Origin: Opitutaceae bacterium
GTDB taxonomy: Bacteria; Verrucomicrobiota; Verrucomicrobiia; Opitutales; Opitutaceae
Assembly: GCA_016794785.1 (NCBI GenBank)
Contig: JAEUHC010000001.1
Coordinates: forward strand, 62,001-126,000
DNA: 64,000 nucleotides
Direction of reading: 5' to 3'
Shown here: positions 8,324 through 16,844 of the stretch, in pieces
Position numbering within the stretch: the first letter of the stretch is position 1
Layout: the number at the start of each line of letters is the position of its first letter
Made by a program: the position numbers and the translations under genes
Notes under the pieces: generated by a model
What the model saw: only the letters and a program-made list of their open reading frames with translations
What the model was told of the DNA's origin: nothing
Database searches by the model: none

Positions 8324-9364
8324 ATGCCTCAAAATAACTTCCCCAAGCTCCACAATTCGATGTGGCCCGGACTCGTCGGCAAAAAGTCAATGGGCGGAAA
8401 CGAAGCCGACCTCAGCCTCGACACCATGCTCGACCTCACCGCGAAAGCGGACGTCGGCGGCGTGAAGTTCGATGGCGTCGACCTGTTCATCTACACGCCG
8501 CACATGGAGCTCGATATCTCCGACGACGGCATCAAGGCGCTCGCCGACAAGATTCAGTCCCGCGGCCTGGTCGTGGGCTCGGTGGTGGCTCCGGTGTGGT
8601 TCTTCGGCGCCGCGATGGGCGACGAGGCCAAGCGCAAGGGTTGGGTCGATTGCGTGCGCAAGACCATCCGCGTCGCGAAAAAGCTCCGCCAACTCGGCGT
8701 GCGCCCCTACGGCGTGGTCCGCATCGACACCGCCGCGGGCGTCACCGCTTGGGACGCCGACCCCAAGGGCAACACCAAGCAGATCGCAGCGACCTTCCGC
8801 GAGGCGGGCAAAATCGCCAAGGGCGAAGGCGAGCGCCTGGCCGCCGAGGGCGAAATCTGCTGGGGCGGCATGCACTCATGGAAGCACATGGTGAACCTGC
8901 TCGAGCAGGTCGGCATGCCGAAGACCGTCGGTTTCCAGGCCGACATGTCGCACACGCACCTCTACATCCTCGGCGCCAACGCCGAGGAGCACCGCATCGT
9001 GCCAAAGGATTTCCACTGGGAGCCGGAGGCCTTCCACAAGGCGATGAAGAAGATGACCGACGCACTGCGGCCCTGGACGATCGACTTCCACGTCGCGCAG
9101 AACGACGGCACCACCTACGGCTCCGGCAGCCACGAGAAGACCGGCAAGCACTGCGTCGCGACCGACCCCAAGGGCAAGCTCAACATCGCCCGCGACTCCG
9201 GCTACTGGCTCCGCGACAAGCAGGGCAAGGTCACCAAGAAGATGAAACACATCTGCTGGGACGGCTGCATGTTCTCCAACGACGTGCTCACGAAGCAGCA
9301 AACCTGGAACGACATCCTCTCCGCCATGATCGAGGTCCGCAACAACCACGGCTGGGTCGGCTGA
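8324..9364 (+). CDS. Sugar phosphate isomerase/epimerase-like TIM-barrel protein
   Basis: This 346-residue protein has the xylose-isomerase-like barrel pattern. Likely metal-site residues are Glu177 (AAEGEICWGG), Asp207 and His210 (FQADMSHTH), and His256 in the strand IDFHVAQNDGTTYGSG. There is no signal peptide. Members of this family isomerise or epimerise sugars, inositols or keto-sugars, and often sit beside Gfo/Idh oxidoreductases, as here. The gene lies between the cupin and the oxidoreductase, with hairpin repeats in both flanking gaps. The substrate is unknown. A role on a 3-keto sugar is inferred from the ThuA and DUF1080 neighbours downstream. Confidence 0.8.
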   Translation: MPQNNFPKLHNSMWPGLVGKKSMGGNEADLSLDTMLDLTAKADVGGVKFDGVDLFIYTPHMELDISDDGIKALADKIQSRGLVVGSVVAPVWFFGAAMGDEAKRKGWVDCVRKTIRVAKKLRQLGVRPYGVVRIDTAAGVTAWDADPKGNTKQIAATFREAGKIAKGEGERLAAEGEICWGGMHSWKHMVNLLEQVGMPKTVGFQADMSHTHLYILGANAEEHRIVPKDFHWEPEAFHKAMKKMTDALRPWTIDFHVAQNDGTTYGSGSHEKTGKHCVATDPKGKLNIARDSGYWLRDKQGKVTKKMKHICWDGCMFSNDVLTKQQTWNDILSAMIEVRNNHGWVG

Positions 9365-9376
9365 TTCCAATCCTGC

Positions 9377-9470
9377 AGCGCAAAGCCGCGAAGCCGCGAA
9401 GGACTGAGCAAAGAAAAATCCCTGCGATCCTTCCCTCCGATCTTAGCTCCTTAGCGTCTTCACGCTTAAT
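9377..9470. repeat. Degenerate hairpin repeat of the GCAAAG/CGAAG-word type
   Basis: The left part holds GCGCAAAGCCGCGAAGCCGC and the right part CTTAGCTCCTTAGCGTCTTC plus ACGCTTAATT. The words are near-complements (GCGAAG against CTTAGCG or CTTCACGC), but pairing is imperfect. A better-preserved member lies at 15854-15938, which supports reading this as a decayed copy. It is again located between two co-directional operon genes. Confidence 0.55.
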
Positions 9471-9494
9471 TCCTCACCTCCAACTTTTCTTCCT

Positions 9495-10640
9495 ATGGCC
9501 AAGAAACAACTCCGCATCGGTCTCATCGGCTACAGCTTCATGGGCCGCGCCCACAGCAACGCCTTCCATCAGGTCAACCACTTCTTCCCCTCCTCCTACG
9601 AGCTCGTCCCGCAGGCCGTCTGCGGCCGCGATGCCGCGAAGACGCAGGAGTTCGCCGACAAGTGGGGCTACAAATCCATCGAGACCGATTGGAAAAAACT
9701 CATCGCCCGCGACGACATCGACGTCATCGACGTCGCCACGCCGAATAATCTCCACGCCGAGCAGGTCATCGCCGCCGCCAAGGCCGGCAAGATGATCCTC
9801 TGCGAAAAGCCCCTCGGCCGCACCGGCAAGGAAGCCGAGGCCATGGTCAAGGCCATCAAGAAGGCCGGCGTCGCCAACATGGTCTGGTATAACTACCGCC
9901 GTTGCCCCGCCGTCGTCCTCGCCAAGCAGTTCATCGACGCAGGGAAGCTCGGCCGCGTTTACCATTACCGCGCGAACTTTCTCCAGGATTGGACCATCAA
10001 CGCCGACCTCCCCCAGGGCGGCACCGGCCTCTGGCGCCTCGACGCCAAGGTCTCCGGCTCCGGCGTCACGGGTGATTTGCTCGCGCACTGCATCGACACC
10101 GCGATGTGGCTCAACGGCGGCATCAAGGATGTCAGCGCGATGACCGAGACCTTCGTCAAGGAGCGCAAGCACAGCCTCACCGGCAAGGTCGAGAAAGTCG
10201 GCATCGACGACGCGTGCGTGTTCCACTGCCACTTCAACAACGGCTCGCTCGGCCTCTTCGAGTCCACCCGCTACGCCCGCGGCCACAAGGCGCTCTACAC
10301 GTTCGAAATCAACGGCGCGAACATGTCGCTCAAGTGGGATCTTCACGACCTCCACCGCCTCCAGGTCTTCGACTACACCGACGAAGGCCCCGAGCGCGGC
10401 TGGAAGAGCATCCACGTCTCCGACGGCGATCATCCCTACTGCGGCAACTGGTGGGTGCCCGGCCTCCAGCTCGGCTACGAACACAGCTTCACGCACGCGA
10501 TGGTCGAATTCGTGCGCGGCCTGGAGAGCGGCAAGGGCTGCAAGCCCGACTGCCAGGACGGCCTCGCGACCGACTACGTCACCGATGCCGTGCTCAAGTC
10601 CGCCAAGACGAGGAAGTGGCAAAAAGTGAAGCAGGTTTGA
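9495..10640 (+). CDS. Gfo/Idh/MocA-family NAD(P)-dependent sugar oxidoreductase
   Basis: This 381-residue cytosolic enzyme has an N-terminal Rossmann fold ([17 protein letters not shown], about residues 8-24). The family motif EKPLG is at 104-108, with Lys105 as the expected catalytic lysine. [11 protein letters not shown] (193-203) matches the GDxxxHxxD-type motif; His198 and Asp201 are the conserved pair. The enzyme should oxidise or reduce a sugar or cyclitol hydroxyl using NAD(P). ThuB, which makes 3-keto-disaccharides, belongs to this family, and a ThuA-domain protein is encoded directly downstream. Two stem-loops follow the stop codon. Confidence 0.9.
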   Translation: MAKKQLRIGLIGYSFMGRAHSNAFHQVNHFFPSSYELVPQAVCGRDAAKTQEFADKWGYKSIETDWKKLIARDDIDVIDVATPNNLHAEQVIAAAKAGKMILCEKPLGRTGKEAEAMVKAIKKAGVANMVWYNYRRCPAVVLAKQFIDAGKLGRVYHYRANFLQDWTINADLPQGGTGLWRLDAKVSGSGVTGDLLAHCIDTAMWLNGGIKDVSAMTETFVKERKHSLTGKVEKVGIDDACVFHCHFNNGSLGLFESTRYARGHKALYTFEINGANMSLKWDLHDLHRLQVFDYTDEGPERGWKSIHVSDGDHPYCGNWWVPGLQLGYEHSFTHAMVEFVRGLESGKGCKPDCQDGLATDYVTDAVLKSAKTRKWQKVKQV

Positions 10641-10655
10641 GGCAGGCGCGAGGCA

Positions 10656-10681
10656 GGGCGGGCCTGAGACCCGCCCTTTTT
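10656..10681 (+). terminator. Intrinsic terminator after the Gfo/Idh gene
   Basis: GGGCGGG (10656-10662) and CCCGCCC (10670-10676) form a 7-bp GC stem with a 7-base loop, followed directly by five T residues. It begins 15 bases after the stop of the oxidoreductase gene. This is a textbook Rho-independent terminator shape. Confidence 0.8.
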
Positions 10682-10732
10682 CCGCCTCCCTTTTCCCGTT
10701 CAGCCGTCACACAGTTCGTCTCCCACGCCAAC

Positions 10733-10763
10733 AGGGCGGGTCACCGACCCGCCCTCCTTTTTC
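10733..10763 (+). terminator. Second GGGCGGG stem-loop with T-tract, just before the ThuA-fusion start
   Basis: GGGCGGG (10734-10740) and CCCGCCC (10748-10754) form a 7-bp stem with loop TCACCGA; a CCTTTTT stretch follows. The structure ends about 8 bases before the ATG at 10771, so it also occupies the ribosome-binding region of that gene. It may be an attenuator or a mobile palindrome rather than a simple terminator, since the next gene starts immediately. Confidence 0.65.
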
Positions 10764-10770
10764 TCCCCCC

Positions 10771-13700
10771 ATGAGCCTGCTCCGCCTCCTTGTCCTTGCC
10801 CCGTGGTTTGCCGCCCTGACCGCCGCCGCGGTCGCGCAGACCTCCCTCGTTTTCAACCCGCCCGCCGGCGTCAAAGCCCAGGGCAAGCACGTCGTCCTCG
10901 TCTCCGGCGACGACGAATACCGCAGCGAGGAGGCCCTGCCCATGCTCGCGAAGATCCTGAGCCAGCGGCACGGCTTCAAATGCACCGTGCTCTTCGCCCT
11001 CGATCCCGACGGCACGATCAATCCCGACAACCAGAAGTCGCTCCCCGATGCCGCGGCCCTCGATTCGGCCGACGTGATTCTCATGGGCCTGCGGTTCCGT
11101 AATTGGCCCGATGCCGCGATGGAGCGCTTCGTCGCCGCCTTCGAGCGCGGCGTGCCGCTCATCGCCACTCGCACCTCGACGCATCCCTTCAACATCCCCG
11201 CCGAGAGCAAGTGGGCGAAATACTCGTGGAACTCGAAAGCCCCGTGGCCGGGCGGCTTCGGCAAGCACGTGCTCGGCGAGACGTGGGTCTCGCACTGGGG
11301 CAAGCACAAGATCGAAGCCACCCGCGGCGTCGCCGAGCCCTCCGCCAAAACCGATCCGCTGCTCCGCGGCGTCGGCGAGATTTTCGGCGACAGCGATGTC
11401 TATGAAGCCTATCCGCCGGCCGACGCGAAGATTCTCCTCCGCGGCCTCGTGCTCAAGGGCATGAACCCGGGCGACGCCCCTGCCGACACGGTGAAGAAGC
11501 GCGCCACCGACAAGCAGGACCAGCCCGTCAACGCCCCGGCGATGCCCATCGCGTGGACGCGCACCTACAAGCACGAGAGCGGCAAAACCAACAAGGTCTT
11601 CACCACCACGATGGGCGCCGCCACCGATTTCCTCGACGAGTCGCTGCGCCGCCTCGTCGTCAACGCCGTCTTCTGGAGCGTCGGCCGCGAGATCCCCGCC
11701 AAGGCCGACGTGACCTACGTCGATCCCTACGAGCCGCGGAAGTATGGATTTCATTCCTTCCGCTATCCGCTGAAAGTCTCCGCCTACGCCCTTGGCCAGA
11801 CCGTGCCCGCGGGCGGCATGCCGCCGCAGCCGCCGGCGAAAAAAGCCCCCGCGCCGAAGAAGCAGGCCTCCGCCACTCCCACGCCCAGTGCGGCGCCCGT
11901 GACGCCGGCCACCGTCAACACGCCGCTCGTCCTCAACCCCGGCGACCGCGTGGCCCTCATCGGCAACGCCCTCGCCGACCGCATGCAGCACCACGGCTGG
12001 CTGGAGACGATGATCCACGCGCAGCACCCCGCGCATCAGCTCGTCGTGCGCAACCTTGCCTTTGCCGGCGACGAAGTCGCGACGCGCGCCCGCTCGAAGG
12101 ATTTCGGCACGCCCGACGAATGGCTCACCAAGGTGCAGGCGGGCGTCGTGTTCGCTTTTTTCGGCTACAACGAGTCCTTCGCCGGCCGCGAAGGCCTGCC
12201 CAAGTTCAAGGAGGACCTTGAAAAATTCCTCCGCGAGACCCGCGCAAAGAACTACAACGGGACCACGCCGCCGCGCATCGTGCTCTTCTCCCCCATCGCG
12301 GTCGAAAAGCACCCCGACCCCAACTACGAGTTCAAGCCCGCGATCAACGCGAACCTCGCGCTCTACACCGAGGCGATGGCGGAGGTCGCCCGTGATCAGG
12401 CCGGCGTCTCCTTCGTCAATCTCTTCGCGCCCTCGCAGGAACTCTACGCCGAGGCCGCGCGCACCGGCCAGCCCCCGCTCACGATCAACGGCGTGCACCT
12501 CAGCGAGGCCGGCGAGGCCCGGCTCGCGCCCCGCGCCTACGCCGCGCTCTTTGGCGCGCCGGCGCCCGCGCTCGACACGCCCGCCGCGCAGGCGCTGCGC
12601 GCCGCCGTCAACGAGAAGAGCACCATGTGGCACTCCCGCTACCGCACTGTCGACGGCTACAACATCTACGGCGGCCGCTCCACCATCGCCTACGTCTCGC
12701 ATCCCGACGCCCCCAAGCTCACCAACGCCCAGATCATGGCCGAGGAGATGGCCCAGCGCGACGTGATGACCGCCAACCTCGAGCGCAAGGCCTGGGCCCT
12801 CGCCGCCGGCAAGACCGACAAGGTCGAGATGCTGCCGCTCCCCGTCGTCACCGCCTTCGGCACCAACAAGCCCGGCCCCAACATCGACGGCACGTATCCG
12901 TTCCTTGATGGCGACGAGGCCATCGCTCAGATGACGCTCGCCCCCGGCCTGAAGGCCAACCTCTTCGCCAGCGAGAAACAGTTTCCCGAGCTCGCCAAGC
13001 CCGTGCAGATGGCGTGGGACACCAAGGGCCGCCTCTGGGTCGCCGTCTGGCCTAGCTACCCCGGACTCACCCCCACCGCCAAGGTGAAGGACAAAATCCT
13101 CATCCTCGAGGACACCGACCAGGATGGCCGGGCCGACAAATACACGGTCTGGCTCGACGGCCTCAATTGCCCCACGGGCTTCCAGTTTTTCAAGGATGGC
13201 ATCCTCGTCCAGCAGGCGCCCGATGTGTGGTTCGTCCGCGACACCAACGGCGACGGCAAGGCCGACTGGAAAGAGCGCGTGCTCATGGGCCTCGATTCCG
13301 CCGACTCCCACCATCAGGCCAACTCGCTCGTCTACGAACCGGGCGGCGCGATTCTTTTCAGCGACGGCGTGTTTCACCGCACGCAGGTCGAGACCGTCGC
13401 CGGCGCCATGCGCAACATCGACGGCGCGATCTTTCGCTACGAGCCGCTCACCTCCAAGTTCGAGACCTACATCGCCTACGGCTTCGCCAATCCGCACGGC
13501 CGCGCCTTCGACTATTGGGGCAACGATCTCATCACCGATGCCACCGGCAACAACACCTACTTCGGCCCCGCGTTCAGCGGCCGCATCGACTACCCGGCCA
13601 AGCACCCGAAGCTGAAGACCATTTGGGACCGCCCCGCCCGCCCGAGCGCCGGCAGCACGATCCTCACGAGCAAACATTTTCCCGAGGAGTATTGGGGCGA

Positions 13701-15837
13701 CTACCTCAATCCGAACGTCATCGGCTTCCACGGCATCTACCGCGTGAACCTTGAGCGCGACGGCTCCGGGCTGAAGGGCACCCGCGAGAAAGACATCATG
13801 CAGTCCAAGGATTTCAACTTCCGCCCCATCGACACGAGCACCGGGCCCGACGGCGCGCTCTACGTCGTTGACTGGCACAATCCGCTCATCGGCCACCTCC
13901 AGAGCCACCTCCGCGACGCTAACCGCGACCACGTCCACGGCCGCATCTACCGCATCACCGCCGAGGGCCGTCCCCTCGCGTGGCAGCCCAAGATCGCCGG
14001 CGAGCCCATCCCCGCGCTCCTCGAACTCCTCAAGCGCGGCGAAAACCAGATCCGCAACCTCGCCAAGATCGAGCTCGGCCAGCACGACGCCGCCAAAGTC
14101 GTCGCCGCCGTGAAAACCTGGGTCGCGGGCCTCGATCAGAAATCCCCCGACTACGCCCACCACATCACCGAGGCGCTTTGGGTTCACCAGTGGCACAACG
14201 TCGTCGATGCCGATCTGCTCCGGCAGGTCCTCGCCTCCCCGCGGGCCGAGGCCCGCGCCGCCGCCACTCGTGTGGCCACCTACTGGCGCGACCGCGTGCC
14301 CGATGCTCTCGCGCTCGTGCGCGCCCGGGCGGACGACGAGGACTCGCGCGTCCGCCTGCAGGCCGTGCGCGCGGCGAGTTTCTTCGATGTGCCCGAAGCC
14401 ACCGAGGTCGCCCTCGCCGCCACCAAGCGCGAGGTGGATTACTACCTCGACTACGTGACCGGCGAGACCCTCCGCCAGCTCCGTCCCCTCTGGCGCAAGC
14501 GCCTCGGCGAGGGCGGATCGTTTGCCGGCGGCGACGCCGCGGCGACCCGTTACCTGCTCCGCACCCTCAGTGTCGCCGAGGTGCTCAAGATGCCACGCAC
14601 CGCCGATGTCTGCGAGAATCTCCTCTCCCGCAGCGGCGTCACCGACGCCGTCCGCGCCGAGTCGCTCGCCACCCTGGCCAAGCTCCGCTCGGCCGCGCCC
14701 GTCGCCCTCATCCTCGCCACCATCGACTCGCCCGCCGAAGTCGATGCGCGTGCCGTCGGCCGCCTCTTGCTCGCGCAACCCGCCGCCGATTTGAAGGCCC
14801 ACCGCCCCGCGCTCCTGAAGCTCGCGCTCGCCGACAATTCCGAGGCCCGCAGCTGGGCCTTTGCCGCCGTCGCGCTGGCCGATGGCTCGCTCGATCCGGC
14901 GTGGCAGGCCGCCTCCGCCTCGCCCCTCTCGCTCGCCAGCCTGCTCGGCGGCATCCACCTCATCCCCAACGCCGATCTCCGCGCCACCGCCTACGACCGC
15001 GTGATGGCCATCCTCGCGCAAAACATCACCGATCTGCAGGGGCCCGACTACATCGTCGCGGCCACCCAGCGCGACGCCATGCGCTCGGCCGTGAGCACGC
15101 GCCGGGAACCCGCCAAGGTCTTCGCCGCCCTCGTCTCGATGATCGAGCGCGGCTACCAGGCCTCCACCGCGGCGCAGGCCATCCGCTCGCTGCCCCGCGC
15201 GAGCTGGACCCCCGAGGCCGCCGGCGCCGCCGCCCGCGCCCTCGTCGCGTGGGCCGGCAAGACCCACGCCAGCGAGCGCACCAGCCGCGACTACGTCGAG
15301 GCCATCCAGGTCGCCGACGATCTCGCGAGCACGCTGCCGGCCGGGGAAGCCGACACGCTCCGCCAGCAACTCTCCGGCCTGCGCGTCGCCTCGTTCATCG
15401 TGCGCGCGGTCGTGGAGGAGATGCGCTTCGACGCCCCGCGCATCGTCGTGCAGGCCGGCCGCCCTTTCGAGATCGTGTTCGAGAATCCCGACGTGATGCC
15501 TCACAACCTCGTCGTCGTGAAACCTGGCTCCCGCGCCAAGGTCTCCACCGAAGCCATGACCCTCGCCCCCGAGCACACCGATCGCCAGGGCCGCGCCTGG
15601 GTCCCCGAGTCCACGGATGTGATCGCCGCCACCAAGCTTATCGAGCCCGGCCGCAGCGAAACCCTCAAGATCACGGCCAACGCGATCCGCACCGAGGGCG
15701 TCTATGAGTTTGTCTGCACCTTCCCCGGCCACTGGACCGTGATGTGGGGCCAGCTCGTCGTCACCAAGGACGTCGACACCTACCTCAAGGCCAACCCCGC
15801 CGCGAAACCCGCCGCACCCGCGGCGCATAACCACTGA
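10771..15837 (+). CDS. Secreted multidomain fusion: ThuA, SGNH-like, PVC-type propeller dehydrogenase, HEAT repeats, azurin-like cupredoxin
   Basis: This 1688-residue protein has a signal peptide (about 1-22, ending VAQ). Domains in order: ThuA-like (about 38-325, GKHVVLVSGDDEYRSEEALP); a Pro/Ala/Lys linker (350-385); SGNH-hydrolase-like (387-600; block I reads LIGNALADRM, so GNA replaces the nucleophile motif GDS, while GVHLSEAG keeps the last block); beta-propeller PVC dehydrogenase domain (about 720-1068, with repeated DTDQDGRADK-type loops); HEAT-like helices (1070-1530); and a C-terminal cupredoxin (about 1545-1670). The type 1 copper ligands are visible as His1578, Cys1649, His1654 and Met1658, with azurin-like spacing C-x4-H-x3-M. 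No CxxCH haem site occurs, unlike the relative at 25433. It probably oxidises a sugar outside the cytoplasm and passes electrons to its own copper site; the function is inferred. Confidence 0.85.
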   Translation: MSLLRLLVLAPWFAALTAAAVAQTSLVFNPPAGVKAQGKHVVLVSGDDEYRSEEALPMLAKILSQRHGFKCTVLFALDPDGTINPDNQKSLPDAAALDSADVILMGLRFRNWPDAAMERFVAAFERGVPLIATRTSTHPFNIPAESKWAKYSWNSKAPWPGGFGKHVLGETWVSHWGKHKIEATRGVAEPSAKTDPLLRGVGEIFGDSDVYEAYPPADAKILLRGLVLKGMNPGDAPADTVKKRATDKQDQPVNAPAMPIAWTRTYKHESGKTNKVFTTTMGAATDFLDESLRRLVVNAVFWSVGREIPAKADVTYVDPYEPRKYGFHSFRYPLKVSAYALGQTVPAGGMPPQPPAKKAPAPKKQASATPTPSAAPVTPATVNTPLVLNPGDRVALIGNALADRMQHHGWLETMIHAQHPAHQLVVRNLAFAGDEVATRARSKDFGTPDEWLTKVQAGVVFAFFGYNESFAGREGLPKFKEDLEKFLRETRAKNYNGTTPPRIVLFSPIAVEKHPDPNYEFKPAINANLALYTEAMAEVARDQAGVSFVNLFAPSQELYAEAARTGQPPLTINGVHLSEAGEARLAPRAYAALFGAPAPALDTPAAQALRAAVNEKSTMWHSRYRTVDGYNIYGGRSTIAYVSHPDAPKLTNAQIMAEEMAQRDVMTANLERKAWALAAGKTDKVEMLPLPVVTAFGTNKPGPNIDGTYPFLDGDEAIAQMTLAPGLKANLFASEKQFPELAKPVQMAWDTKGRLWVAVWPSYPGLTPTAKVKDKILILEDTDQDGRADKYTVWLDGLNCPTGFQFFKDGILVQQAPDVWFVRDTNGDGKADWKERVLMGLDSADSHHQANSLVYEPGGAILFSDGVFHRTQVETVAGAMRNIDGAIFRYEPLTSKFETYIAYGFANPHGRAFDYWGNDLITDATGNNTYFGPAFSGRIDYPAKHPKLKTIWDRPARPSAGSTILTSKHFPEEYWGDYLNPNVIGFHGIYRVNLERDGSGLKGTREKDIMQSKDFNFRPIDTSTGPDGALYVVDWHNPLIGHLQSHLRDANRDHVHGRIYRITAEGRPLAWQPKIAGEPIPALLELLKRGENQIRNLAKIELGQHDAAKVVAAVKTWVAGLDQKSPDYAHHITEALWVHQWHNVVDADLLRQVLASPRAEARAAATRVATYWRDRVPDALALVRARADDEDSRVRLQAVRAASFFDVPEATEVALAATKREVDYYLDYVTGETLRQLRPLWRKRLGEGGSFAGGDAAATRYLLRTLSVAEVLKMPRTADVCENLLSRSGVTDAVRAESLATLAKLRSAAPVALILATIDSPAEVDARAVGRLLLAQPAADLKAHRPALLKLALADNSEARSWAFAAVALADGSLDPAWQAASASPLSLASLLGGIHLIPNADLRATAYDRVMAILAQNITDLQGPDYIVAATQRDAMRSAVSTRREPAKVFAALVSMIERGYQASTAAQAIRSLPRASWTPEAAGAAARALVAWAGKTHASERTSRDYVEAIQVADDLASTLPAGEADTLRQQLSGLRVASFIVRAVVEEMRFDAPRIVVQAGRPFEIVFENPDVMPHNLVVVKPGSRAKVSTEAMTLAPEHTDRQGRAWVPESTDVIAATKLIEPGRSETLKITANAIRTEGVYEFVCTFPGHWTVMWGQLVVTKDVDTYLKANPAAKPAAPAAHNH

Positions 15838-15853
15838 GCCAAACCACCCAGCC

Positions 15854-15938
15854 TTAATCGCAAAGCCGCAAAGAATCGCAAAGGTTCGCAAATCATCTTT
15901 GCGTTTCTTCGCGCTCCTTCGCGTCTTTGCGCTTAGTT
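15854..15938. repeat. Hairpin repeat of the CGCAAAG/CTTTGCG-word type
   Basis: The left arm contains AATCGCAAAGCCGCAAAG with further CGCAAAG and CGCAAA words. The right arm contains CTTTGCG, CTTCGCG, CTTCGCG and CTTTGCG words. Together they fold into a long imperfect hairpin of about 85 bases. It fills most of the 123-base gap between the fusion gene and the DUF1080 gene, and shares its word family with 9377-9470. Confidence 0.75.
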
Positions 15939-15960
15939 CCGTGAACTCAATTCTGTCCCC

Positions 15961-16710
15961 ATGAAAAACCTCATACTCACCGCCACCCTCCTCGCGCTCG
16001 CCCATAGCGCCTTCGCCGCCGCGCCCGCCGGCTTCAAGTCTCTCTTCGACGGCAAGACCCTCGCCGGCTGGGACGGCAACATGTCCTTCTGGTCAGTCCG
16101 CGACGGCGCGATCACCGGCCAGACCAAAGCCCAGGCGGACCTCAAGGCGAACACGTTCCTCGTCTACAAAGACGCGCAGCCGGCCAACTTCGAGCTGCGC
16201 CTGCAGTTCAAGCTCACCGCCCAGAACCCCGACAACAAAGCAAACTCCGGCGTGCAATACCGCAGCCGCGTGATCGACGCGGCGACTTTCGCGGTCGGCG
16301 GCTACCAGGCCGACATCGACATGCCGTTTCGCTACACCGGCATGCTCTACGAGGAAAAAGGCCGCGGCATCCTGATGGTCGCCGGCGAAAAAATCCGCAT
16401 CGGCGCCACCACAGAGGTTCCCGACACCAAGAAGAAGGACGGCAAGCGCAAGCAGACCGCCGTCGAAAAGCTCCCCGGCGCCACTCCCTCCGCCGCCATC
16501 GCCGCCGCCTACAAAATCGGTGAGTGGAACGAGATGGTGATCGTCGCCAACGGGAACCAGCTCCGCCACACCGTCAACGGCGTGGTCACCGCCGAGGCCA
16601 CCGAGACCGACGCCTCCATCGCCAAGTCCGGAGTCATCGCCCTCCAACTCCACACGGGCCCGCCGATGACGATCCAGTTCAAGGATCTCTACCTGAAGAC
16701 GCTGCCCTGA
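15961..16710 (+). CDS. DUF1080 (3-keto-disaccharide hydrolase-like) secreted protein
   Basis: This 249-residue protein has a signal peptide (about 1-20, ending AFAA) followed by one concanavalin-like beta-sandwich. The family hallmark SLFDGKTLAGWDGNMSFWSV (about 26-45) is present, then NSGVQYRSRV (about 95) and GYQADIDM, both standard DUF1080 blocks, with GVIALQLHTGPPMTIQFKD near the end. Characterised relatives act on 3-keto-glycosides. It follows the ThuA/propeller fusion on the same strand and closes the set, which fits oxidation followed by cleavage of a keto-sugar in the periplasm. No catalytic residue can be assigned from the sequence alone. Confidence 0.88.
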   Translation: MKNLILTATLLALAHSAFAAAPAGFKSLFDGKTLAGWDGNMSFWSVRDGAITGQTKAQADLKANTFLVYKDAQPANFELRLQFKLTAQNPDNKANSGVQYRSRVIDAATFAVGGYQADIDMPFRYTGMLYEEKGRGILMVAGEKIRIGATTEVPDTKKKDGKRKQTAVEKLPGATPSAAIAAAYKIGEWNEMVIVANGNQLRHTVNGVVTAEATETDASIAKSGVIALQLHTGPPMTIQFKDLYLKTLP

Positions 16711-16809
16711 CCACAAGCGAGCATCGGCTCGGGCCCCCGCCGGCAAACCAGGCCAACGCAAACGCCCCGCCGGTCACTCATCATGCTCCCGTAGTCGCCG
16801 CGGTGTCTG

Positions 16810-16844
16810 GTGCTTTTGCGGCACACGCGTGGCCGCAAAAGCAC
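16810..16844. repeat. Perfect 13-bp inverted repeat abutting the AraC-type site
   Basis: GTGCTTTTGCGGC (16810-16822) and GCCGCAAAAGCAC (16832-16844) are perfect complements with the 9-base loop ACACGCGTG. The right arm overlaps the left part of the conserved promoter module. There is no T-run after it on the plus strand. It could insulate the DUF1080 transcript from the next operon, or modulate access to the operator. Confidence 0.75.

Noticed and set aside
15856..15936. CRISPR-like array from the repeated CGCAAAG words
   Set aside because: The words are too short, irregularly spaced and complementary between the two halves. The structure is a hairpin, with no spacers or cas genes.
10741..16005. 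Very long open frame antisense to the ThuA fusion gene (minus strand)
   Set aside because: Its translation is low-complexity (Gly/Val/Asp/Arg-rich) with no family blocks, and its extent mirrors the real gene. It is the expected shadow of GC-rich third positions.
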